Assembly: GCA_009739215.1 (NCBI GenBank)
Contig: VSJF01000008.1
Span: 558,001-622,000, forward strand
Direction: 5' to 3'
DNA from: Floccularia luteovirens
Taxonomy: Eukaryota; Basidiomycota; Agaricomycetes; Agaricales; Squamanitaceae
Length of the DNA: 64,000 nucleotides
Below, in pieces: positions 46,935 to 57,657 of this stretch. The translations under genes were made by a program, and so were the position numbers. How positions within the stretch are numbered: the stretch's first letter is position 1; every line of letters starts with the position of its first letter. Under the pieces are notes generated by a model. The model was not told the origin of the DNA. It worked only from the letters and a program-made list of their open reading frames with translations, and made no database searches.

Positions 46935-48502
46935 ATGTCAGCCCCTGATCTTGCTAGAGCTTCGCTTCACTTGTGAGCATTATTTACCACTCTTTGTGCC
47001 CTACTGACTGACGCATTTAAACAGAACTGCAGGGAAATACTTTCAATATGCGTCATTTGTGATGCTCGTATATGACCATGGTGTGTAGAATGGCTGGCCC
47101 TTTAAAGCACACACCACTAATATCCTCGTCAGCATTGACATTTTCACAAGAGGTGAATGTGATCTCTATTGCTTTATCGTTATTCTAAAATATGAGATAG
47201 GTAGAACGGATTTGGAAGCAAAAATTCACTGTCCCCACCTTCCTCTTTCTCATTGTCCGATACATGAACTCACTTGAGTCGATAGTACTACTGGTTGGTG
47301 AGCAATTTGGTATCCTCCGCGTAAATTCACTGACTCCAGTCCATAGCATTCAATGACCCCAAGTGGAGAAATGCTGTAAGACTTGCCACACAACAGTATA
47401 TCTCATAGCTTTTGACCACCCTATTTTCTCAGCCGTAAGATCATCAATAGCTTCGTCTAAACCAGACTCGTAACCTTGACACTGTTAAGCTGTTCCCATT
47501 TCGTTCTCTTTGAGGGTGCAGCAACGATAGCATTAGTGGGAGGTGTGTAACACTATAATTCATTTCAAATTAACAAATTATAACTATCTGGACGTCAGCT
47601 GGCGAATGTATGTCCATTCACAAATTGCTCGTTTTTTCTACCTATTGATGGGATAAAGTGATATTGATTCTTCGAGTTTATGCGCTATATGGTTGTAACC
47701 GATATCTGCTCATCTTCCTAATGGCGCTGTGGGGATTCCAAATGGCCATGTCGGTCGTTAATTTGGCCGGTACCACAAAAGGTGTGGCACATGATATATA
47801 ATTGATTACATAGAATACATGCTGATACGTTGTAGCAATAAATCTACCTCCTGGTTTTATCGGTGAGATCCCAAGATTTGTATTTGGACAGTTTAATAAT
47901 TGTGGACTTTGTAGGCTGCATACTTGCCGGACATGGATTTCGTAGGTGATATTCTCGGGAAGTATTAATATGTTGAATAAATTCTTGTAAGCTTGGGTTT
48001 GGGTGACCCCACTGATAACCGACTCGTGCATCTGCATCTTGACAATTTGGAAAATAGGTAAACGTATGAAAACATCTAGGGGAAGTATGGGGTGCGTACT
48101 GTACCAGGAGTCAAAATCTCTACTAATAATCTCAACCACAGCGCATTCCACATCCTCTTCAGAGATGGGGTTATGTACTTCATAGTGATCTTCGGTGTGA
48201 ACCTGCTTAACGTCTTGCTTTTCTTCGTAAGTCTTAACTTATCTTATCATTGCCGAAGTATTTATATTCTGTTTTAGAATGCGGTGGATGATCTAAAAGT
48301 TATAGGGGCCACCTTCAGCCAACTTATCACTGCAGTCATGGTCTGTCATCTCGTGCTGAATCTTCGTTCCCTGTCCACGAAAAACGCAATTCCGGTACAT
48401 CAATCAGCGCACTCATCTATAAGATTTGTAGGAAGGACTATGTGGAATTTAAGTGAGGAGGTTGAGGTTTTTTCTGATCCAGAAAATACAGGGTGTTCAT
48501 GA
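46935..48502 (+). CDS. DUF6533 seven-helix membrane protein, copy B
   Basis: Same exon pattern as the other copies: MSAPDLARASLHL start; TAGKYFQYASFVMLVYDH; the 20-nt micro-exon (LTFSQE); VERIWKQKFTVPTFLFLIVRYMNSLESIVLLV; AFNDPKWRNA; SHFVLFEGAATIALVG; LILRVYALYGCNRYLLIFLMALWGFQMAMSVVN; TDSCICILTIWK; AFHILFRDGVMYFIVIFGVNLLNVLLFF; and VDDLKVIGATFSQLITAV with an acidic tail. The IWKIG to VKIS junction is in frame here. The join after KWRNA needs two extra nucleotides to stay in frame (see findings). Alone on this strand, with no methyltransferase partner. Confidence 0.8.
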
Positions 48503-49584
48503 AATCTTTCTGTCATTCAGTCTTGTCCAGCAATATTTACTTTCCTGTCCTTATATGTATGCAGATTGTATTGATAAAATGTGTTGTTAGTTTGCTGGAA
48601 CCTTGGTGTGACAAGTTTTATTTTATTTAGATTCTGGTATGGGTGATTACGACGTTACTCATCATATGCTTGTGTATTTATACTGACTATATTATGTGTA
48701 TGAGAGTATGACATTGATATGCATATAATGGAAATAGAGACGAATATAGAAAAGGGCTTGGAGTGATCCGTTTTCGCTGGAGCGTATAATATGAGGTGAG
48801 GTGTGGCGAGATTATGGAGTGGGGCAAGGCAAGGCGGTTCTGGGAGGTGGGTACTAGATGTGGAGGCTGTTATTACACCAGATGATTCCAGTATGGGATG
48901 ACCTCCGTATTTCTGTGTTGTGAGATTTTCGGGGGTTGGGAGTGAGAATGCATGAGCAGTGCATTGTAGTGGGATAGCAGGGTGCTTGTCCCTGGGAAAA
49001 ATTGGTTGCACGCAATGCTCATTTCCGATGCATGGATTATACAGGCAATGATTGCAACTGATGGGTGTTCTAAATATCATCAACATAGAAAGGCAGAATG
49101 AACCCGAACAACGACCTAAACCGAAGACTTTTCGCCATAAAGCTCAGCGCTCCGTACCAGTGCTGAAGCCATTGCCGGCAGTTTTGGTACTCCTTATGTA
49201 CGAGTCAAAGTTGCACTCCAATCCATAGATGTGTATTGAGACCATGATATACGGCAAACAAAGTATCTCCCCGGATCTTTCTGATGCAGATCTCCTCACA
49301 AGCATAAGTAGCGAGAGAGGCTATTCTGCGCCTACAACAACGGAAGCAGGAACGCAGTTGGCCAGTGTTGGTGTGAGCTGAGAAAGAGGTTATGTAATTC
49401 TGGTGACACATTCATAAGCGCAGAAGTGTCGGAGCGGGGTATACATTGACGAAACAAACATTCACGGTTATTAACACCTCTTATTACCAACCCCGTCAAT
49501 TTATTTCATTTCTCTTTACTGTATCTTCAAGCGCTTTTACAATTATTATTATAACCAGCAAATCATTTTCCACAATCACCAATT
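48503..49584. other. No gene recognised
   Basis: About 1.1 kb upstream of the CUE1-like gene. The longest ORF (143 codons, minus) has no recognisable motif. Confidence 0.5.
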
Positions 49585-50446
49585 ATGGGGGAAGTGGTCA
49601 ACGTACTTGTCGCGTTCGCCGTCATTGTCTTTCTCTTTCGCTGGGCGACTTCGGGTATAACTTCTTGATGATTCGACAAGTGAACCTTTGACGTGATGAT
49701 CTTATTTCTTACGCAGGCAACGACTCCTCCGATAGAAATGGTGCGGATGCACTTGGTTTCCGGCCAAAAACAGTTACGGATGACATGGTAAGCAGAAAGC
49801 TCTTTCAACCTCTATTCAAAGAGTCTCTGACCTGTTGTTGCTGTTGTAGATCAATACTATATCTCAGATGTTCCCCGATATTCCTAGGTGCGTCACATTC
49901 ATATCTGCTCCGTAACGTGTCTCCTAAGGTGTCATTACAGAGACAATATTCGCTATGACTTGCTGCGGACCGGGAATGTAGAGGTTACTAGTCATAAGAT
50001 ATTGGAAAAAGGATTTCTGGATGCTGTAAGTCTCTGTTTTATGTTCCTGCCTTCATTGTATCAAACACATGCACAAGCCCCCACCTGCATATTACACGCT
50101 CTACCCGAGGGTTAACAACGCGCCTAACACCCACGCGACCACATCAAACGAAGGTGCAACCACGACTGCAAGATCAAAGAAAGAGTCCTTGATTACGCGC
50201 TATAACCTCCAGGAACGTCTTGCTTCCACCGAAAATGTTGCCCTTGAGGAAGTAGGTGGCAAGGCGGTTTGGGAAGCCACTCCAGAGAAGAGAGAAGCAA
50301 GCTTGAAAGAGAGAAAGGCGCAGATGATTCTAGCTGCAAGACAGTATGTACAACTGCTTGAATATTTGCCGGGCCTCATTTTATATGATTCTTACAGACG
50401 CTTACTGGCACAACAAAAAGCTTCTTCAGGCGCAGGAAAATCATAA
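49585..50446 (+). CDS. CUE1: Cue1-like CUE-domain protein (ER-associated degradation)
   Basis: In yeast, Cue1 anchors and activates the Ubc7 ubiquitin-conjugating enzyme at the ER membrane. The N-terminus MGEVVNVLVAFAVIVFLFRWA is a membrane anchor. A short linker leads to a CUE domain (DDMINTISQMFPDIPRDNIRYDLLRTGNVEVTSHKILE), with the MFP and the LL motif that contacts ubiquitin. A spacer follows, then a basic helical C-terminus (ATPEKREASLKERKAQMIL, then RLLAQQKA) resembling the Ubc7-binding region. Six small exons splice in frame by eye. Convergent with the trpC-like gene, 267 bp between stops. Confidence 0.85.
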
Positions 50447-50713
50447 TATCCTCTATGTGTATCTTATTCTCGGCACCAAAAATTTTCCAATCAGTTGATT
50501 TACGTACGCCCCCTACTAATTTCAGTTTTGTGAACCCCTGTTGTTACCATCGCTGTCCTTGCGGAATTCAGATTATTCAGATTGACAAGATCTTCGAGAT
50601 ACTCTCGCACATCATATATAATCAAAATCTTTTTTACACCTTGATTGATAACTAATGTTACGGAATCACATGCAGAACTAAAAACATAAAAGCACAATTC
50701 TCCTTTTGCAGCC

Positions 50714-52273
50714 TCACATCTTAACCTTTTGGATTAGTGCATAAGCTGTTGCTATATCGACCTTTCCTATATCTACTGCCCAAGGCCTAATAACTCGCAC
50801 TGCCTCGTCAACGTTTTCCGATGTTAGACCTCCTGTCAATATGATTGGCATAGGCCAGTTTGGTAACTCTGCCAAATTCGACATTGCTTGCCAGTCGGAC
50901 AGATCTACATCTTGACCTATATCTAAACTCGTGAAGGCGTGGAATCCGGGTCGCTTGATATCATTTGGAATGCTTTCCCCCTTGCGAAATTCAGCTCCAC
51001 GTATGACCGGTACTTGAATATAAGGAATCCAACCAGCTGGCTCGGTACCATCTAGTTGTACTAGATCGAGTTGAGCAACTGCGGTCGCATGTATAATGTA
51101 AGGCAGTGGTTGGTTCTTGAAGATTCCCACCAGCAGAGGGCGGGGACCACTTGTTTTGATGTTTCGTGCGTGGGTAGTGAACCATGGAGTCGTATTTTCT
51201 GGGGGGTGGGCCTCTAAAAATGGTGGTACTCTGAGGGCACGGACCTGACTAGATATATGTGAAGCAGTGTCTAGGGGGATGCTGTTTTCGTGATCTGGGA
51301 TGAGTACAATGCGGATCATATCAATCCCAGATTCCGTCAAAGACAGAGCTTCCTCAACGGTTTCGACACCAGTAACTGATACCCACACATCCTTCCAGCC
51401 AGTTTGGTCGGGTTCTTTGCCAGGCCACCCTAAAAGATCAGAGATAAAAGCAGAAGTATCTGCTGCTCGCATCAAAGCTTCCCCTACAAGTACTGCCCTG
51501 ACCCCCTGATCCTTGTACACGCGAACATCATTGGGAGATGAGATACCGCTCAAAGCGCATAGGATGACATCCCGCTGTTGTACCATTTCTACTAGCCGAC
51601 TGGTCGTACCCATGTCCACTTGGAAATCGTGCAAGTTTCTGTTGTTCACTCCGATGACCTTTGATCCAATTTCCAGTGCACGATCCATCTCTGATGCGTT
51701 GTTTACCTCTACCAGCGGCTCCATTCCAAGCGATAAGGAGTATGCGTACAGTTTTTTGAGACGTTCCTGGGATAGCATTGCCACGATAAGAAGTATAGTA
51801 TCTGCGCCATGTAGTCGTGCTTCGGCAATTTGATATTCTTCCAATATGAAATCTTTCCTAAGAATCGCGGGTCGATCTTGGAAGGAATCTACTGCTTGTC
51901 TGACGAGACGCATATCAAGCAGAGTGCCCTTGAACCATGTGGGCTCGGTAAGGACAGATATGACAGAGGCTCCAGAAAGAGCGTATATCTGAGCTTGCTG
52001 AGCAGCATTCGCGTTCATGGCAATCGGACCTTTTGAAGGACTTGCCCTTTTGATCTCTGCCATCAATGAAGGCGACGGTGATGATGTATGTGTGGAAGGA
52101 TTACGCTTTAAACGCTCGACGAAGGAGATTAATGGTGGTGCGAGATTCAGTTGTAAAAGGGTGTCGATATCTTGAGGCGTAGTGCCAGGGGAAGCTTTGG
52201 CAGCCTCGACATCCTTAGCACGCTGGGCGTATATTTTTTCCAGGATGGTCAGTGGTTTATTTGACTCGGACAT
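50714..52273 (-). CDS. trpC: TrpC-like: indole-3-glycerol-phosphate synthase with degenerate PRAI domain
   Basis: Intronless, 519 residues. Residues 1-265 are a complete IGPS domain of tryptophan synthesis: ILEKIYAQRAKDV, AEIKRASPSKG, ILRKDF, LLIVAML, PLVEVNN, GVNNRNL and LCALSGIS. Residues 280-519 align with phosphoribosylanthranilate isomerase but lose its hallmarks: the catalytic-Cys motif (KICG/FVCG) reads SVTG, and the final phosphate loop (VDVSSGVE..DG.KD) reads VDIGKVDIATA. Filamentous fungal TrpC normally starts with a glutamine amidotransferase domain; there is none here, and only 317 bp separate the start from the next gene. IGPS activity looks likely; PRAI activity does not. Confidence 0.88.
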   Translation of the reverse strand: MSESNKPLTILEKIYAQRAKDVEAAKASPGTTPQDIDTLLQLNLAPPLISFVERLKRNPSTHTSSPSPSLMAEIKRASPSKGPIAMNANAAQQAQIYALSGASVISVLTEPTWFKGTLLDMRLVRQAVDSFQDRPAILRKDFILEEYQIAEARLHGADTILLIVAMLSQERLKKLYAYSLSLGMEPLVEVNNASEMDRALEIGSKVIGVNNRNLHDFQVDMGTTSRLVEMVQQRDVILCALSGISSPNDVRVYKDQGVRAVLVGEALMRAADTSAFISDLLGWPGKEPDQTGWKDVWVSVTGVETVEEALSLTESGIDMIRIVLIPDHENSIPLDTASHISSQVRALRVPPFLEAHPPENTTPWFTTHARNIKTSGPRPLLVGIFKNQPLPYIIHATAVAQLDLVQLDGTEPAGWIPYIQVPVIRGAEFRKGESIPNDIKRPGFHAFTSLDIGQDVDLSDWQAMSNLAELPNWPMPIILTGGLTSENVDEAVRVIRPWAVDIGKVDIATAYALIQKVKM

Positions 52274-52590
52274 GTTCTTCGGTTATAATTGCAACAGTCA
52301 ATAAGCAACGGACGATATTGCTTAGCGTAGCTACTACCTGCCAAGCCACACGAAAGGTATGTTAGAGTTGTCGTGTACTATATAAGTTGCGATAGCATGT
52401 ACCGGGTTTCTCTCTACCAGATGTCTCTATAGCTGTTGTAGGTTGACAAGATGCGAATCTATGAGTCGATCTAATCTTTCGTCACGGCTTGTCACACCAA
52501 CTTGGTTCCAGCAACTTCACAATTTGAACACATATACTAAGGACAGAAAAGTAGCTAAATAAATATTATACAGAGCTGAGTGGTTTATAA
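52274..52590. promoter_or_regulatory. Upstream region of trpC-like gene
   Basis: 317 bp between the trpC-like start and the stop of DUF6533 copy C, both minus. It is too short to hold a GATase domain. A TATATAAG box lies near 52380. Confidence 0.5.
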
Positions 52591-54160
52591 TCAATGCGAT
52601 TCTCCCGAATTATCTGAATCAGAAAACGGTTCAACCTCCCCACCTAAGTTTCCAATCGCTCTTCCTACAAAGGTCATAGATGAGGGTGTATTGTGATACA
52701 CTGGAATGGTGTTCAATGAACGAAGGTTAAGAACAAGGCGGCAAATCATGAGTGTAGTGATAAGCTGGCTGAAGGTGGCGGTGATGACCTTTAGATCAGC
52801 TACTGCATTCTGGGACAGAATATAAATATTTCAATGATGACAAGAAAGATGAGATCTTACGAAAAAAATCAAGACGTTGAGCAGATTTGTAGCGAAGATC
52901 ACTATAAAATACATAACTCCATCCCTAAATATGATCTGGAATGCTCTGTGGTCGGGATTATTAGCAGAGTTTTTACGACTCTGAAAACGGTACGTACTTC
53001 ATACTTCCCCTAGATGATATCATACTTTTACCCGTTTTCCAAACTGTCAAGATGCAGATGCACGAGTCGGTTATCAGTGGGGTCACCCAAACCCAAGCTT
53101 ACGAGAATTTATTAGATATATTAATACATTACGAGAACATCACTTACGAAATCCATGTCCGGCCAGTATGCAGCCTACAAAGTCCACAATCATTAAACTG
53201 CCCGAATACAAATCTTGGGAACTCACCGACAAAACCAGGAGGTAAACTTAGTGCTACTATGTATCAGCGTGCAATCTAATCAATTATAGGATATGCGTCA
53301 CACCTTTTGTGGTACCGGCCAAATTAACGGCCGACATGGCCATCTGGAATGCCCATAGCACCATTAGGAAGATGAGCAGATATCGGTTACAACCATATAG
53401 CGCATAAACTCGAAGAATCAATATCACTTTACCTTGTCAATATACTAGGATAAACGGGCAATTCTTTAATGGACGTACATTCACCAACTGAAATCCAGGT
53501 GGTTATAAGCGGTAACTGACAATGAGTTACAATGCTGCGTACCTGCCACTAGTGCTACCGTTGCTGCACCCTCGAAGAGAACGAAATGAGAACAGCTTAA
53601 TGACGTCAAGGTTACATATCTGTTTTAGAAGAAGCCAGATGGTGGTCTTACGGCTAACAAAATATGGAGGTTAGAAGCCATGAGAGATGTTATCTTGTAG
53701 CAAGCCTTACAGCATTTTTCCACTTGGGGTCATTGAATGCTGTGGACTGGATTCAATAACCTTAAATGGAGGATGCCAAACTCACTTACCCACCAGTAAC
53801 ACTATCGACTCAAGTGGACTCACATATCGCATAATGAAGAACAGAAATGTAGCGCCAGTGAGTTTTTGCTTCCAAATCCGTTCTACCTATCCCAAATTTT
53901 AGAATAATAACAACGCGACGGAGATCGCATTCACCTCTTGTGAAAATGTTAAAGCTGATGAGGATATCAATAATGATGTATGCTTCAAAGGAACACCCGT
54001 TTAACGCACCATGGTCATATACAAGCATTACAACCGACGCAAACTGGAAGTATTTCCCTGCAGTTCTTTTAACATACATCAGTCAGTTAGGCTCATGCTC
54101 AATGGTAGTAAATGATGCTCACAAGTGAAGCGAAGCTGTAGCAAGATCGGCGGCTGACAT
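52591..54160 (-). CDS. DUF6533 seven-helix membrane protein, copy C
   Basis: Start MSAADLATASLHL; then TAGKYFQFASVVMLVYDH, the 20-nt micro-exon (LTFSQE), VERIWKQKLTGATFLFFIMRYVSPLESIVLLV, AFNDPKWKNA, SHFVLFEGAATVALVA, LILRVYALYGCNRYLLIFLMVLWAFQMAMSAVN, CILAGHGF, AWVWVTPLITDSCICILTVWKTG, AFQIIFRDGVMYFIVIFATNLLNVLIFF, and ADLKVITATFSQLITTLM with an acidic tail. Two joins (after KWKNA and after WKTG) are out of register by one or two nucleotides in my reading. It is divergent from O-methyltransferase copy 2, mirroring copy A and methyltransferase copy 1. Confidence 0.8.
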
Positions 54161-55075
54161 TCTGGTTTGGAATATTGTGTTTAGAAGTACCCAGAGGTGT
54201 CTGTAGGTAATTCCAGCTTCCTCGCGTCTTATAAGCAGTTATGCAACCTAGTGTCCGTCTTGACCATTGTGACGATCAGATGAATATTCAGATCCTAGGA
54301 GATTATCAGTCAATTTGTAATATGATAATCAGACAACAAAGTTACTAGATATCAGCTCCGGAATGTATTATATGTACTATTTCAAAGCAGAGTCGATACT
54401 TTTTCGGTCTTGAAATCTATATTCGGATGGAGCCTGTCATACCATTCATTGTTTGATAGATTTAAGCCTCATGTGGGGTTCAGCATCACCTTGCACAGGT
54501 TTCTCATCATCCATCTGTGAGTCTTTGAGAATGATAGAATGATAGAATATATTGCCCTAGTTGGGGGGAAAATTCAACAGCTTGCATGTGAATGATGTTA
54601 CTGGAACTGGAACGAAGGCACAATGCCAATTGTCGGTTTTTGTTTCAGGTTTTGATTTTTCAGTTCTGATTTAAAATTGATTTTGATATTAATCAAGAAA
54701 ACCGGTACAGAGATGAAGCTTAGAAGACCGAGAAACCTCTCATTATTATCAAATGACAGTCTCTGGTTGATTTTCGTTCGTCATTATAAATGTAACACTT
54801 CATGCGTGCAAAAAAGAGTGGATACGGGTGGAATTTTGGGGGAAAAAAAATATTTTTACATAAATCACACAGAAATCACATCAAATTATTCTCACACGAG
54901 CTGAACGGATCTCTCCAGTAAATTCTTGATGCACATCTGTCTTGAAGTCAGCCTCGTAGAAGACACGGAACCACATTCAGCATGTCTCGGTACTTTGACG
55001 TTGGAGTCAGCAAAATGAAATCGATAAAAGGATTCAAGTACCCGCCTCCAAACTTCAATTAACTACATTCAAACC
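54161..55075. promoter_or_regulatory. Divergent intergenic region, copy C and O-methyltransferase 2
   Basis: 915 bp between two divergent starts. No gene recognised; AT-rich with short ORFs. Counterpart of 35928-37201. Confidence 0.5.
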
Positions 55076-56922
55076 ATGTCTTCTACTACAACTAGTCATC
55101 TCTCCGCGTTGGTGACGCTAATAGCTGAGGCCACAAAAACGGTCGAAAAACACTTTGCGCAGTCTGCGAAACCTGGCGTACCTCTACTGGACGACGTGGA
55201 GGCTCATCCCCTCGACACGCAGATTACCGCCCCAGAGCTACGCAAGGCCGTGCAAATAATTGAAGGTGCATGCGCTCAGCTTTGCGCTACAGTCGCTCGT
55301 CCAAACCACACAATAGTGAATGTACGATTCTATATATTGTTGGTAGAAAGAAAGCTAGCTTACAATCATAACATATCAGAAATTTATGACTGTGGGTTGC
55401 GCAACGTTTGACTCTGACTGTTTTCTCATTACATGCTTCCTAGATTTACGAACCACCATGTATCAATGCCGTCACAAAGTTCAAGATACCCGATGTCCTG
55501 TTGAACAAACCGCAGGGTATGCACATTTCAGAAATTGAACAAAAGACCGGTCTTGAAGCGCGCAAGGCGGGAAGAATCTTGCGACTTCTCGCAACAAAAC
55601 ATTGCTTTCGCGAAGGTTATATATTGCATCTCTTTAGGGGAGCCGTGTGCTAATACTATTTTGTAATCAAGTCTCCAAGGATGTATTCGCAAACAATCGT
55701 ATTAGTATGCAACTCCTCTCCACAAATCCGCTTTCAAGTCTTGGTTTGCACTTGTACGCGGTATATGTCATCATCCGTATACATTCAACTCATCTCACTT
55801 TCTAGCACGGACGAGAATGTAAAAAACACCAGTTACCTCACCGAAGTACTCGAAGACCCCGAGTGGGGACACTCTTACGCGGTCAATGAAACTGCTTTCA
55901 ACAGATGTACTGGATCTACACTACCTGCTTTTGAATATTTCACTGGGGTGGGTTTCAAACTAACCTGTCTATACTGTTAGGTTGAGAATGTGAATTATGT
56001 ATAGGAAATAGGTGCCCGCTTCGCAGTCGGGCTGCAGGGCTGGGGTGCTGCCACCGAGTCCAGCGCCGTCATTCAAGGTTTGTCATGTCGAAACCCTAGT
56101 TCATTATTTAAGAGTTGACTTTTTATTTATAGAATATCCTTGGGCAAGTCTTGGTGCTGGAGCTTCCGTGTGCGACGTTGGTGGTGGTATCGGAAACATC
56201 ACTATGCAACTAGCCAAGGCATATCCCACACTACAACTAAAATTGCAGGATATTCCAGAACGCATACAGCAAGCGAAGGACGAGGTCTGGCCTAAAGAAT
56301 GCCCGGAAGCGATCAAAGAAGGCCGTATTGAATTTAAAAGCATCGATTTCTCCAAGGAGTCACCCATCGCAAACTGTGATGTATACTATGTATGTCACTT
56401 CATTTCCTGCCCCCTCTACAAATCTCTTACTTGGTCATTTTCCTCAAGCTGAAAAACGTCATGTGAGTTAGCTGAAAAAAATTTTCTAAATGAGGATTTC
56501 CAATGACTATTCTATCAGTCATGATTGGCCGGATAAGGCCTGTATCACAATTCTCAGTGGTGTCAGAAAAGTGATGGCTCCGCACAGCCGTGTTCTTATC
56601 CGTAAGGATATTCACATTCACCGCGGGGTAGACACTGATCATGTTTTTCTCACATGAAGACGAGTACGCCCTACAAAGCCCCAGTCGAATGTCAGATAGC
56701 GATTGCATATATGAACAAGCACCTGAGCCTCTTCTTCCCAACTATGGTGTTGGTCGCATCCGACAGTATAGTCTTGACATCAATATGTTGATCGGTCTCA
56801 ATAGTGAAGAACGTACTATAGAGCACTTCGTCAAGCTTGGACAGGATTCTGGTCTCAAATTCGAGAAACTCTGGGATTTCGGGGAAATGTGTGTCATGGA
56901 ATTTAGCGCTGCGCGAATGTAA
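55076..56922 (+). CDS. COMT-like S-adenosylmethionine O-methyltransferase, copy 2
   Basis: A close paralogue of the 34028-35927 gene with the same intron positions. Exons: MSSTTTSHLSALVTLIAEATK; MHISEIEQKTGLEARKAGRILRLLATKHC; VFANNRISMQLLSTNP; EDPEWGHSYAVNETAFN; ARFAVGLQGWGAATESSAVIQ; SAM loop DVGGGIGNITMQLAKAYP; SIDFSKESP; LKNV with catalytic HDWPDKAC; HSRVLI; and LPNYGVGRIRQYSLDINMLIGLNSEERT, ending FSAARM. The copy 1 C-terminal extension is missing. All joins can be read in frame, so it looks functional. Acts on an unknown phenolic or similar metabolite. Confidence 0.9.
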
Positions 56923-57657
56923 TACTATGTTAGCATCGATTATTGGTGGTCGAGTATAGTATTTTTATATTGCTAAACACCAACTGAACACAAGGTTCTC
57001 ATACAAATTATTGAAGTTTCAAACGTAGTTCTCCATTCTAAATACGAGATAGGTAGAACGTATTGGGAAGCAAAGATTCACCGGCACTACGTCCCTGCAA
57101 ACTGACAACTCGTCGAACCGATATAATCTGGATACTTATAAGGACAAGAAAATGGCTATATAAATACTGCTCGACAAAGCTGAACGATCGAAAGGTTTTA
57201 AGAACATCTGAATCAGAAAACGGTCTAACCTTACCTAAATTTCCGTTGGCTTTTCCAACAAAGGTTGTAGATGAAGCCTGTGTTGGAATTGTACATGTGT
57301 TTTTGATGGAAAATGAACGAAGGTTAACAACAAGGCGACAAATTGGCATGACTGCAGTGGTAAGTTGGTTGAAGGTAGCTCCTATGAAATGCGAATTGAA
57401 TTGAATACTATGATGCCATATCATCAAGACCTTAGGTGCGAACTTAACTTTACAGTGATAAGTACCAGCCCATCGCTCAGTATTAGAGAACATCACTCGA
57501 CCCCATTTACGACCACTCACAAACAAGCCATAAATATCTTAGTAAAGCAAGTTGAGGCTACACAAAACACAGAATGCACCTTTTTGGAACTATTCTTTGT
57601 TACACAAGGGAGGGGCATTTGACAGAAAATAATCGGACTAATCGAAGACTATAGGCT
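56923..57657. pseudogene. DUF6533 fragments (copy D), both strands
   Basis: Minus-strand frame (about 57400-57150) reads IGATFNQLTTAVM, RLVVNLRS, then FVGKANGNLG, the C-terminal exon of the family. On the plus strand 57048-57095 matches the VERIWxxK start exon (GTAGAACGTATTGGGAAGC). The rest of the gene is absent, so these are rearranged leftovers. Confidence 0.75.
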
